This document shows positions 1 through 6,343 of a DNA stretch of 8,409 nt, in pieces. The notes below the pieces were generated by a model. It was not told the origin of the DNA and did no database searches. It was given only the letters and a program-made list of their open reading frames with translations. The stretch comes from Caulobacteraceae bacterium (GTDB lineage Bacteria; Pseudomonadota; Alphaproteobacteria; Caulobacterales; Caulobacteraceae), in the NCBI GenBank assembly GCA_947479185.1, contig CANJYY010000093.1, positions 1 through 8,409 of the forward strand. The letters are read 5' to 3'. The first letter of the stretch is position 1, and each line of letters starts with the position of its first letter. The translations under genes were made by a program, and so were the position numbers.

Positions 1-104
1 AGGGCGCGCTTGCGGATCGCGGAAAACGACTCAGCCCGTGCGCCACCGATCTTCATGTGAGAATCATATCCGAGGCCCGACCCAAAAGGAATCTGACGCA
101 TCGG

Positions 105-132
105 TTGCGGCGCCACAAGCGGCGCCTATACT
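105..132 (+). promoter_or_regulatory. Predicted purE-purK promoter
   Basis: A -35-like TTGCGG (105-110) and a -10-like TATACT (127-132) are separated by 16 bases, a good sigma-70 arrangement that would start transcription near 139, about 50 bases before purE. The spacer carries the self-complementary hexamer GGCGCC at its right end (121-126). A second copy at 109-114 overlaps the last two bases of the -35 box. This could be an operator, but nothing identifies a regulator. The promoter is inferred from sequence alone. Confidence 0.45.
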
Positions 133-187
133 CCGCGACCTTCCAGCACAGGGATTTCCGGGGTGTTGGACAGGGGATGACATCGAA

Positions 188-676
188 ATGAGCGCAAGCC
201 CGCCGGTCGCCATCATCATGGGCAGCCGCTCAGACTGGCCGACGATGAAACACGCGGCCGACAGCCTGGACGCGCTGGGCGTGGCCTACGAGACGAAGAT
301 CGTCTCGGCCCACCGCACACCGGACCGGATGTTCGCCTTCGCCCGCGGCGCCAAGACCGCCGGCATCAAGGTGATCATCGCCGGGGCCGGCGGCGCCGCG
401 CACCTGCCGGGCATGACCGCCTCGATGACCGACCTGCCGGTGCTGGGCGTGCCGGTGGAGAGCAAGCTGCAGAACGGCCTCGATTCGCTGCTGTCGATCG
501 TCCAGATGCCCGGCGGCATCCCGGTCGGCACCCTGGCCGTCGGCGCGGCGGGGGCCAAGAACGCCGGCCTGCTGGCCGCGCGCATCCTGGCCCTGTCCGA
601 TCCGGCCCTGGCCGAGCGGGTCGCCGCCTACGCCGCCCGCCAGACCGAGTCCGTGGCCGAGACCGTCGAGGACTGA
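188..676 (+). CDS. purE: N5-carboxyaminoimidazole ribonucleotide mutase, PurE class I
   Basis: PurE moves the carboxyl group of N5-CAIR to C4 to give CAIR, the step after PurK in cytoplasmic de novo purine synthesis. The 162-residue product matches the usual length (about 160-170). Visible motifs: phosphate/ribose-binding GSRSD at residues 12-16, SAHRTP at 40-45 (His42 corresponds to the catalytic His45 of E. coli PurE) and the glycine-rich [12 protein letters not shown] at 65-76. Pairing with purK marks it as the class I mutase and not the AIR carboxylase of animals. The ATG at 188 is chosen because the family begins with a few residues before the first beta strand ([10 protein letters not shown]). 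AGGGGA at 172-177 is an acceptable, slightly distant Shine-Dalgarno sequence. The frame stays open upstream to a GTG at 38, but that extension crosses the predicted promoter and has no homologous character. The stop overlaps the purK start (TGATG). Confidence 0.97.
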   Translation: MSASPPVAIIMGSRSDWPTMKHAADSLDALGVAYETKIVSAHRTPDRMFAFARGAKTAGIKVIIAGAGGAAHLPGMTASMTDLPVLGVPVESKLQNGLDSLLSIVQMPGGIPVGTLAVGAAGAKNAGLLAARILALSDPALAERVAAYAARQTESVAETVED

Positions 677-1752
677 TGCCTTTTCCGCTCCCCCCCGGGT
701 CGACCATCGGCATTCTCGGCGGCGGCCAGCTGGGCCGGATGCTGGCCCTGTCCGCCGCGCGGCTGGGGCTGGATGTGGTCATCCTGACGCCGGACGAGGG
801 TTCGCCCGCCTCCCGCGTCAGCCGCGAGACGATCGTCGCGGCCTATGACGACCCGGACGCCCTGGCGCGGCTGGCGGCCCTGGCCGACGTCGTCACCTAT
901 GAATTCGAGAACGTGCCCGCCGCGACGGTCGAGACGCTCAACAGGCTGGGCGTCCCGACCGCGCCGGGCCCGCTGGCCCTGGCCGTGGCCCAGGACCGGG
1001 TCGAGGAAAAGACCTTCCTCAACGCCGCCAACGCCCCGACCGTGGCCTTCGCACCGATCGACAGCGCCGCCGATATCGAGGCCGCCCTGCCCCGCGTCGG
1101 CCTGCCGGCGCTGCTGAAGACCCGCCGCGAGGGCTATGACGGCAAGGGCCAGGCCTGGATCCGCGATGCGTCGGAAGCGGCCGGAGCGCTGACCTCGGTC
1201 GGCGGCGTGGCCTCGATCCTCGAGGCGCGGGCCGCCTTCGTGCGCGAGCTGTCGATCATCGCCGCGCGGGGCCGCGACGGCCAGACCGCCTTCTATCCCC
1301 TTTCGGAGAACGTCCACGAAGGCGGCGTGCTGCGCACCACCTACGCCCCGGCCAAGGTCACGCCCGCCCTGCAGGCCGAGGCCGAGCGGATCGCCGGCGA
1401 GGTGCTGGGCCGGCTCGACTACGTCGGGGTCATGGGCATCGAACTGTTCGACCTCGGCGACGGGACCCTTCTCGTCAACGAGATCGCCCCCCGGGTGCAC
1501 AACACCGGCCACTGGACCCAGGACGGCTGCGAGGTCGACCAGTTCGAACAACATATCCGCGCCGTGGCCGGCTGGCCGCTGGGCGACACGACGCCGGCCG
1601 TCTCTGTCGAGATGACCAACCTGCTCGGCGACGAGGTGCTGGACTGGGCCGCGCTGGCCGCGGACCCGGCGGCGCGCCTGCACCTCTACGGCAAGGGCGA
1701 GCCGCGGCCCGGCCGGAAGATGGGGCATGTGAACCGGGTGAAGCGGCTTTAG
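676..1752 (+). CDS. purK: N5-carboxyaminoimidazole ribonucleotide synthase, PurK
   Basis: PurK uses ATP and bicarbonate to carboxylate AIR to the unstable N5-CAIR, which PurE rearranges. The 358-residue product is the normal family length. It shows the ATP-grasp layout: an N-terminal Rossmann-like domain with IGILGGGQLGRM (residues 11-22), the YEFENV segment (75-80), the ATP-grasp loop KTRREGYDGKGQ (148-159), and the metal- and substrate-binding end VNEIAPRVHNTGHWT (267-281). The ATG at 676 shares one base with the purE TGA, so purK lacks its own spaced ribosome site and is probably translated by coupling. The order purE-purK is common across bacteria. The gene ends just before a REP-like element that separates it from convergent COQ9. 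No defects were seen. A long open frame antisense to purK (628-1728) is a GC-rich coding shadow. Confidence 0.97.
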   Translation: MPFPLPPGSTIGILGGGQLGRMLALSAARLGLDVVILTPDEGSPASRVSRETIVAAYDDPDALARLAALADVVTYEFENVPAATVETLNRLGVPTAPGPLALAVAQDRVEEKTFLNAANAPTVAFAPIDSAADIEAALPRVGLPALLKTRREGYDGKGQAWIRDASEAAGALTSVGGVASILEARAAFVRELSIIAARGRDGQTAFYPLSENVHEGGVLRTTYAPAKVTPALQAEAERIAGEVLGRLDYVGVMGIELFDLGDGTLLVNEIAPRVHNTGHWTQDGCEVDQFEQHIRAVAGWPLGDTTPAVSVEMTNLLGDEVLDWAALAADPAARLHLYGKGEPRPGRKMGHVNRVKRL

Positions 1753-1758
1753 CGCGGG

Positions 1759-1876
1759 TGCGTCCTTCGAGACGCTCGCTTGAGGCTCGCTCCTCAGGAT
1801 GACGAAGAGGAGTGGGCTTCAAGGGTGTTCGTCATGGTGAGGAGCGAGGCATCAGCCGAGCGTCTCGAACCACGCA
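1759..1876. repeat. REP-like inverted hairpin pair, copy 1
   Basis: Two related arms face each other: arm A at 1759-1804 (+) and arm B at 1830-1876, read on the minus strand. Both follow the plan TGCGT-NN-TTCGAGACGC...CTCCTCA-NN-ATGACG. In A the variable pairs are CC (1764-1765) and GG (1797-1798). In B, read on its own strand, they are GG and CC. Each arm can therefore close its own hairpin (CCT/AGG or GGT/ACC, then GAG/CTC). The arms can also pair with each other through TTCGAGACGCTCG and other blocks, but not at those swapped positions. The element fills the gap between the purK and COQ9 stop codons, where it could act as a transcript end or 3' stabiliser. It resembles BIME/REP elements in form. 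I cannot name the family. Confidence 0.8.
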
Positions 1877-1887
1877 GGAACGCCCTC

Positions 1888-2520
1888 CTAACCGAACCGC
1901 ACCCTTGCCAGCGCGCCGACGAAATCCTTCGCCAGGTCCGACGGCTTGAAGCCGGCCTTCCACTTTTCGAAGTCCATGACGTTCTGGATGCGGGCGTCGA
2001 GCGCGGCGAGGGCCTCGATGCGGCCGAGCTGCAGGTCGAGCGCGGTCACCTGGATCAGGATGCCCGAGAGGATCGCGCGCTTGGTGTAGTGGTTCTCGTC
2101 GGTGGCCGTGTCGCCGGCCCAGCGCCACAGGCCGTCGGCGCTGTCCCACAACAGGCGCAGGGCCAGCGGAACGTTGCCCGGCAGGGCGAGGAAGCCGGCC
2201 CAGCGGCGCACGGCCTCGCGGTCGGCCTGGACGGCGTCGAGGCGGGCGATGACGGCCGCGCGGATGCGTTCGCGGATCTTCAGCGTCGCCGGATCGGGCA
2301 GGGCCGCCAGAGCCGCGGCGTCATGCCGGCGCGACAGCAGCGCGGCCAGGTCCCTGGGGCCATTGGGAAACAGCAGTTCGGCGTCGCCGACCGACAGCCC
2401 ACAGGCCTTCGCGGCCGCCAACAGCGTCGCCCGCCCCCAGCCTCGCGTGGGCGCCAGCGTGAGGGCTTCGTCCAGAACCTGCTGCTCGGTGCGGACGGCC
2501 CAGTCGTCAGATGCGATCAT
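1888..2520 (-). CDS. COQ9-family ubiquinone biosynthesis accessory protein
   Basis: COQ9 proteins have a TetR-like helical fold that has lost its DNA-binding role and binds lipid. In mitochondria COQ9 supports the COQ7 hydroxylase, and the alphaproteobacterial homologues are presumed to aid ubiquinone synthesis at the inner membrane. The 210-residue product is all helical in character and carries family signatures: LLFPNGPRDL (49-58), LKIRERIRAAVIARL (80-94) and the diagnostic WRWAGDTATDENHYTKRAIL (132-151). It ends in a basic tail after DFEKWKAG (183-190). The ATG at 2520 is the first sensible start. Its upstream GGGGC is a poor Shine-Dalgarno sequence. The gene is divergent from rpsU over 164 bases, an arrangement I recall from other alphaproteobacteria, and convergent with purK. 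A TetR regulator is the obvious misannotation, but the AGD-TATDENHYTKRAIL block argues against it. Confidence 0.9.
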   Translation of the reverse strand: MIASDDWAVRTEQQVLDEALTLAPTRGWGRATLLAAAKACGLSVGDAELLFPNGPRDLAALLSRRHDAAALAALPDPATLKIRERIRAAVIARLDAVQADREAVRRWAGFLALPGNVPLALRLLWDSADGLWRWAGDTATDENHYTKRAILSGILIQVTALDLQLGRIEALAALDARIQNVMDFEKWKAGFKPSDLAKDFVGALARVRFG

Positions 2521-2558
2521 GCCCCGACATTACACCGGCTCGCGCGCGCCGTCGCCGA

Positions 2559-2587
2559 TAGACAAGCCTTCCCGCCTCTGCTATCTC
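2559..2587 (+). promoter_or_regulatory. Predicted rpsU promoter, Caulobacter-type
   Basis: TAGACAA (2559-2565) and GCTATCTC (2580-2587) are spaced by 14 bases. They resemble the Caulobacter housekeeping consensus TTGACGS-N(10-14)-GCTANAWC, with seven of eight -10 positions fitting when N is counted. Transcription would begin near 2594, leaving a leader of about 90 bases before rpsU. This is a by-eye prediction. Confidence 0.45.
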
Positions 2588-2600
2588 GCGCGCCTCGCCA

Positions 2601-2667
2601 CGGGAGGCTTCTCCCGGGGCAAAACAATCATTTCGTCCGCCATGCCGCACGGCTAGCGGCGGGCCGT
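2601..2667 (+). promoter_or_regulatory. Possible structured leader of rpsU mRNA
   Basis: Two short hairpins fit the presumed leader. The first pairs CGGGAG (2601-2606) with CTCCCG (2611-2616) around a GCTT loop, near the predicted 5' end. The second pairs ACGGC (2649-2653) with GCCGT (2663-2667), ending four bases before the AAGGAG ribosome site. They could tune stability or ribosome access, but short GC stems arise easily in such DNA. No named riboswitch or leader family is recognised. Confidence 0.25.
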
Positions 2668-2670
2668 ACG

Positions 2671-2687
2671 AAGGAGAGTCTCCCCTG
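2671..2687 (+). promoter_or_regulatory. Ribosome binding site deciding the CTG start of rpsU
   Basis: AAGGAG (2671-2676) is a near-perfect complement to the 16S rRNA 3' end. It stands 8 bases before CTG (2685-2687), the codon where S21 homology begins. This placement is the main evidence for initiation at CTG. Confidence 0.8.
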
Positions 2688-2924
2688 GTTCAGATTTTCG
2701 TCCGCGACAACAATGTCGACCAGGCGCTCAAAGCCCTGAAGAAGAAGATGCAACGCGAAGGCTCGTTCCGCGAAATGAAGCGGCACGTGGCTTACGAAAA
2801 GCCTTCGGAAAAGCGCGCGCGTCAAAAGGCCGAAGCGGTTCGCCGCGCCCGCAAGCTGGCCCGCAAGCGCCTGCAGCGTGAAGGCCTCATCGCCGCCCCG
2901 AAGAAGCCCGCCCCGCGCGGGTAG
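2685..2924 (+). CDS. rpsU: 30S ribosomal protein S21, apparent CTG start
   Basis: S21 is a small basic protein of the 30S subunit that sits near the anti-Shine-Dalgarno end of 16S rRNA and helps translation initiation. The 79-residue product begins (M)[20 protein letters not shown], the classic S21 N-terminus, then [20 protein letters not shown] and a long Arg/Lys/Ala helix (42-66), with a Pro/Lys tail. Homology requires translation to start at about codon 1. The codon there is CTG (2685-2687), preceded by a perfect AAGGAG (2671-2676) at 8-base spacing. No in-frame ATG, GTG or TTG lies close upstream. The next in-frame ATG is at 2748 (residue 22) and would delete the first strand and helix. 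A GAGTC (GANTC) site lies between the ribosome site and the start. The gene is divergent from COQ9 and is followed by an intrinsic terminator. Identity is certain; the CTG start is strongly inferred. Confidence 0.95.
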   Translation: MVQIFVRDNNVDQALKALKKKMQREGSFREMKRHVAYEKPSEKRARQKAEAVRRARKLARKRLQREGLIAAPKKPAPRG

Positions 2925-2949
2925 GCCGGCGTACAGCTGAAATTCGAAA

Positions 2950-2979
2950 GGGCCGTCCGGGAAACCGGGCGGCCCTTTT
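2950..2979 (+). terminator. Rho-independent terminator of rpsU
   Basis: An 11-base stem (2950-2960 with 2965-2975, one G-U pair) closes a GAAA loop and is followed directly by TTTT. It begins 25 bases after the rpsU stop. Read on the other strand, the stem is followed by TTTC, so it might also weakly stop the convergent ABC operon. Confidence 0.88.
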
Positions 2980-2998
2980 GCTTTGCGGGGTGCGTTGG

Positions 2999-3104
2999 TG
3001 CGTGGTTCGAGACGCTCGGCTGACGCCTCGCTCCTCACCATGACGGGCAATTTTATTCGTCATCCTGAGGAGCGATCCCTCAGGATCGCGTCTCGAAGGA
3101 CGCA
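2999..3104. repeat. REP-like inverted hairpin pair, copy 2
   Basis: This holds the same two arm types as copy 1 in the opposite order. Arm B is on the + strand at 2999-3045 and matches the copy 1 B arm at 46 of 47 bases. Arm A lies on the minus strand at 3058-3104, with a different core. In this A arm the core forms a perfect seven-base stem, GCGATCC/GGATCGC, around TGAG, inside the GAG/CTC and CCT/AGG pairs, so a single-arm hairpin is clear. The short AT-rich GGCAATTTTATT joins the arms. The element lies between the rpsU terminator and the stop of the convergent permease gene, the same setting as copy 1. Confidence 0.82.
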
Positions 3105-3118
3105 CGCACGACCGCGCC

Positions 3119-4393
3119 CTACGCCCCGCCCCTGATCCGCAGCACCAGCCCCTTCAGGTCGATCTTGCCGGTCGAGAGCGCGCCCGCCCGGAACGCCCGG
3201 CCGGCGACCCACACCACAACGGCCACGGTCGCGGCCATCAGCAGGCCCGTGCCCAGCACCTGCCACAGCGGCGGGGCGCTGGCCGCGCGGGCGGTCATCA
3301 GGAACGGCGTGAACGGCGGGAACCAGGACAGGGTCTCCAGCAGCGGCGCGTCCGGCCGGCGAATCGCCTGGGGCAGGAAGATCACCGGGATGGTCAGCAG
3401 GGCCATGATCGGCCCGAGCAGCGTCTGCGCCTCGCGGGTGGTCTCGCAGAAAGAGCCGATGGCGGTGAAGATCGCCGCGTACATCAGGTAGCCGCCGACC
3501 AGGTAGAACAGGAAGTAGAAGATCAGGCCGTTGGAGGTCAGGACGGCGAAGACGTCCGCCGCGATCCCGGGATTGGCCACCGCCAGCACCGTGCCGCCGA
3601 CGCTGGCCCAGACGGCCAGCACCGTCAGGGTCACGCCGGCGACGCCGAGGATCTTGCCGAACATGATCTCCGGCACCGAGGCCGAGGCCAGCAGCACCTC
3701 AAGCACCCGGCTCGACTTCTCCTCGATGACGCTGTTGAGCAGAATGCCCGCGCCGGTGAGGATCATCATCCATAGCAGCATGGCCGCGCCGAAGCCGACG
3801 ATGCCCGGCAGGCGGTCGCGCAGGCTGACCTTGCCGTCGGACGCGGCCTTGGGCGAGAAGGACGCCACCGTCGGCTCGAGCGCCTGGGCCGCCTTCAGCC
3901 TGGCCTGATCGACGCCGAGCGTCGCCAGTTTGCGCGCCTGCATTTCGTCGGCCAGGGCCGCGCTGACCTGCCGCTCCAGCGAGCGGTCGGCGAGATTGTT
4001 GCTCCAGAAGTCGAGGCGTATCGCTTCGCCCGTTCCCCGGATCACCGCCACGGCGGTCAGGACGCGGCTGTCAGGACCGGACACGCCGTCCGTCATCCAG
4101 CGCCGGATCGCGGCGTCCTCGGTCGCGCCGGTGACAGCCGGCGGCGGCAGGACGGTGATCTTCGAGGATCCCGCCCCCGAGGCCTCTATGTGTCGCCCGA
4201 CAGAGTCGGCGTAACCGCCGTCGCTGTGGTCGATGATGGTCATGACCGGGGCCGGGGCCGACTTCTCGAACCAGGCGGGCGCGCCGAACGACAGCGCCGC
4301 GATCGCCGGCATCATCAGCATCGACAGCCAGAAACCGGCGGTGCGGACATAGGCGCCATATTCGCGGGCGGCGATGCGCAACAGACGGGTCAT
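3119..4393 (-). CDS. ABC-2 type transporter permease, NatB-like
   Basis: This is the membrane half of an ABC-2 exporter acting with the ATPase encoded just upstream; the substrate is unknown. The 424-residue product has one N-terminal membrane segment (about 20-40), a large extracytoplasmic domain (about 42-195), then about five more segments (near 198-220, 246-270, 287-312, 325-342 and 376-400). The conserved EEKSSRVLEVLLASAS (224-239) between segments 2 and 3 is the hallmark of NatB/YhaP-type permeases, which the first-helix-plus-large-loop layout also fits. The ATG at 4393 overlaps the ATPase stop as ATGA, so the two are probably translationally coupled. The frame is open further upstream, but that part is an arginine-rich shadow of the ATPase. 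NatB homologues include Na+ extruders, but many of this family have unrelated or unknown roles, so sodium export should not be assumed. Confidence 0.92.
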   Translation of the reverse strand: MTRLLRIAAREYGAYVRTAGFWLSMLMMPAIAALSFGAPAWFEKSAPAPVMTIIDHSDGGYADSVGRHIEASGAGSSKITVLPPPAVTGATEDAAIRRWMTDGVSGPDSRVLTAVAVIRGTGEAIRLDFWSNNLADRSLERQVSAALADEMQARKLATLGVDQARLKAAQALEPTVASFSPKAASDGKVSLRDRLPGIVGFGAAMLLWMMILTGAGILLNSVIEEKSSRVLEVLLASASVPEIMFGKILGVAGVTLTVLAVWASVGGTVLAVANPGIAADVFAVLTSNGLIFYFLFYLVGGYLMYAAIFTAIGSFCETTREAQTLLGPIMALLTIPVIFLPQAIRRPDAPLLETLSWFPPFTPFLMTARAASAPPLWQVLGTGLLMAATVAVVVWVAGRAFRAGALSTGKIDLKGLVLRIRGGA

Positions 4394-5313
4394 TGGCTCG
4401 TCTCCCCGCCGGTCAGGGCAATGAAGGCGTCGTGCAGGCTGGGCTCGCGCATGTCGAACCGGGTGATGTCGTGGCCGCCGGACAGGGCGGCGCGCAGCGC
4501 GTCCTGGCCTGACGCGCCCTTGCCGAGGGCGGCGGTGTAGCGGGTTCCGCCGTCGTCCAGCGTTTCCGACGCGACCGACTCGACGCCCGGCAGGGCGGCG
4601 ACCACCGCCGCGTCCAGGGCTCCCTCCAGCACCAGCGACCGTGGCGCATGGCCACGGGCCTCGGCGACCGAGCCGTCGAACACCTTGGCGCCCCGCGCCA
4701 GCAGGACCACGTGGTCGCACAGCCGCTCGGCGTGCTGCATCACATGGGTCGAGAAGACCACCGTCGCGCCCTTGTCGGCCAGATCGCGGATCACCGCCTC
4801 CAGCGCCTGCTGGTTGACGGGATCGAGGCCGCTGAACGGCTCGTCGAGAATGACCAGCTCCGGCTCATGGACGATGGCGCTGATCAGCTGGACCTTCTGG
4901 GCCATGCCCTTCGACAGGTGGCGGATCTGACGCTTCGCCGCCTCGCCCAGGCCCATGGCCTCGAGCATGGCTGCCCCGCGACGCCGCCCCTCCGCCGTGG
5001 GCAGGCCTTTCAGGCCGCCGAGGAAGGCGATGGCGTCGATCGGCGTCATGCGGCGGTAGAGGCCCCGCTCCTCCGGCAGGAAGCCGATCCGTTCGCGCAC
5101 GGCCCGGGCGTCGGACGCGCCGAGCACATTGATCGCGCCGGAGGTCGGGGCGACCAGGCCGAGCACCATGCGCAGGGTCGAGGTCTTGCCCGCGCCGTTG
5201 GGACCCAGGAAGCCGAGGATCTTCCCGCGCCTGGCGCTGAACGACAGGTCGTTGACGGCGGTGAAGTCGCCGTAGCGCTTGGTCACCCCGGAAAGCTCTA
5301 GCGCCGCGTCCAT
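4390..5313 (-). CDS. ABC transporter ATP-binding protein, NatA/YhaQ-like
   Basis: This cytoplasmic ATPase powers the ABC-2 permease encoded next. The 307-residue product shows Walker A GPNGAGKTS (37-45), a Q-loop region read as GFLPEERGLYRRMT (77-90), the signature LSKGM (133-137, a variant of LSGGQ), Walker B LVILDEP (153-159) and the H-loop histidine His190 in FSTHVM. The PEERGLY form of the Q-loop region replaces the usual glutamine and is typical of this subfamily. A C-terminal accessory domain (about 215-300, DUF4162-like) ends in EPSLHDAFIALTG. The ATG at 5313 gives the normal MxxALELSGVTKRYG beginning, with GGGGGT a few bases upstream as ribosome site. The gene starts 26 bases after the hydrolase stop and overlaps the permease start, so the three likely form one transcript. 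Confidence 0.94.
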   Translation of the reverse strand: MDAALELSGVTKRYGDFTAVNDLSFSARRGKILGFLGPNGAGKTSTLRMVLGLVAPTSGAINVLGASDARAVRERIGFLPEERGLYRRMTPIDAIAFLGGLKGLPTAEGRRRGAAMLEAMGLGEAAKRQIRHLSKGMAQKVQLISAIVHEPELVILDEPFSGLDPVNQQALEAVIRDLADKGATVVFSTHVMQHAERLCDHVVLLARGAKVFDGSVAEARGHAPRSLVLEGALDAAVVAALPGVESVASETLDDGGTRYTAALGKGASGQDALRAALSGGHDITRFDMREPSLHDAFIALTGGETSQ

Positions 5314-5339
5314 GGACCCCCGCAAATCGAAACCGTCGC

Positions 5340-6299
5340 CTACTGCGTAACCTGCGCCGCGTCGCGAACGAACAGCACGGCCTTCACGATCTCGTCGGCG
5401 AAGGTCTCGCCCAGCAGGGTCGCGTGGCCGGCCGCGTCGATGTTGGCCACATAGGGCCGTGAAGAGCCGCGGGCGGGCGCGGTCTGGAACGTCTTCCACG
5501 CCTCGCGCCCGGCCGACGGCCCGGCCGTCACGACAGCCACAGGCCAGTCGGGATTGTAGGGCGGCAGCGCGGCGGCCTGGTCGGACGCGGCCATCCACTG
5601 CGTGACCTCCTCGGCGGCCCAGCGATTGTGCGGCCCGGAGGCGAAGGCGCGGCGTTTGTCGATGGCGGCCTCGGCCGGCAGACCGATGCGATCGCCCATC
5701 CACGGCGCGACCGGCTTGAACAGCCCCGCCGAGGCGCCCCAGCCGGCCACGCGCGAGGCCGCGCCGAAGCTGTTGATGAACTGGCGGGCTCGCGGGAGAC
5801 CGGCGGCTTCGGGCGTCGCGGCGTCAACCAGCACCAGGCCCGCCACCCTGTCCGGGTTGCGGCCGGCGAACAGCCGCGCGTAGAGGCCGGCCATCGAATG
5901 GCCGACATAGATGTAGGGCCCGGGCTCTCCCGAGGCGGCCAGCATCTTTTCGAAGTCGCCGGCGACAGCCAGGCCGTCGCGCGGCCGGGGGCCGGGATCG
6001 GACCGGCCGAGGCCGGCGCGATCGTAGGCGCAGGAGCGCACGCCGTGGGTCGCCAGCTTCGCCTGCACCGCGCCCCAGTCGGCCGACAGGCCGAAGGCCC
6101 CGGCTTCCATGACCACCACCGGGCGACCATCGGCCGGCCCGGCGCAGACCATGTGCAGCGCGCGGCCGCCGATATCGATCATCCGGCCGCGCAGCGGCGT
6201 GGAACTGGCGGCGGACATGAGGCCTCCAAGGGCGATGAACACGAGCAGCGCGAGCACGAGGCCCGCCGCGCCCCGACCGGCGATCTTGAGCATGCTCAC
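5340..6299 (-). CDS. Alpha/beta hydrolase with N-terminal membrane anchor
   Basis: The 319-residue product begins with a hydrophobic segment (about 9-31) that could be a signal anchor or uncleaved signal peptide, placing the enzyme domain outside the cytoplasm. The alpha/beta hydrolase core shows the oxyanion region VVVMEAGAFG (61-70), YDRAGLGRSDPGPRPRD (92-108), the nucleophile elbow GHSMAG (Ser135) and a C-terminal GHATLLG (catalytic His292). The acid residue is not assigned with confidence; Asp159 in LVLVDAATPE is one candidate. The substrate is unknown; esters or peptides are possible. The start is uncertain: GTG at 6299 or ATG at 6293, neither with a strong ribosome site. It is the first gene of a probable operon with the ABC-2 ATPase (26-base gap), which might link it to the exported or extruded substrate. 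It is divergent from the small membrane protein gene at 6344. Confidence 0.88.
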   Translation of the reverse strand: MSMLKIAGRGAAGLVLALLVFIALGGLMSAASSTPLRGRMIDIGGRALHMVCAGPADGRPVVVMEAGAFGLSADWGAVQAKLATHGVRSCAYDRAGLGRSDPGPRPRDGLAVAGDFEKMLAASGEPGPYIYVGHSMAGLYARLFAGRNPDRVAGLVLVDAATPEAAGLPRARQFINSFGAASRVAGWGASAGLFKPVAPWMGDRIGLPAEAAIDKRRAFASGPHNRWAAEEVTQWMAASDQAAALPPYNPDWPVAVVTAGPSAGREAWKTFQTAPARGSSRPYVANIDAAGHATLLGETFADEIVKAVLFVRDAAQVTQ

Positions 6300-6343
6300 A
6301 ATCTAGGGAACTCTGGCCCGACAGGAAGGGCCTGGAGGACGAT

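Noticed and set aside
38..187. N-terminal extension of purE from GTG 38
   Set aside because: It crosses the predicted promoter, has no family resemblance, and the ATG at 188 gives the standard PurE N-terminus and length.
628..1728. 366-codon open frame antisense to purK
   Set aside because: Low-complexity Arg/Gly/Ala product typical of frames mirrored from GC-rich coding DNA; purK on the other strand is unmistakable.
1888..2520. TetR-family regulator
   Set aside because: The fold is similar, but the AGDTATDENHYTKRAIL block and the rpsU neighbour fit COQ9.
2521..2545. Leaderless promoter for COQ9 (TGTAAT eight bases before its ATG)
   Set aside because: No -35 element stands at a suitable distance, so the match is too weak to list.
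1780..2739. 319-codon + strand frame across COQ9 and into rpsU
   Set aside because: It runs through a REP element and antisense to COQ9, with no domain resemblance.
4394..4720. Upstream extension of the permease
   Set aside because: Arginine-rich out-of-frame shadow of the ATPase; the true start is the ATG in the ATGA overlap.
5314..5703. Upstream extension of the ATPase frame
   Set aside because: It overlaps the hydrolase gene in another frame and lacks homology; the ATPase begins normally at 5313.
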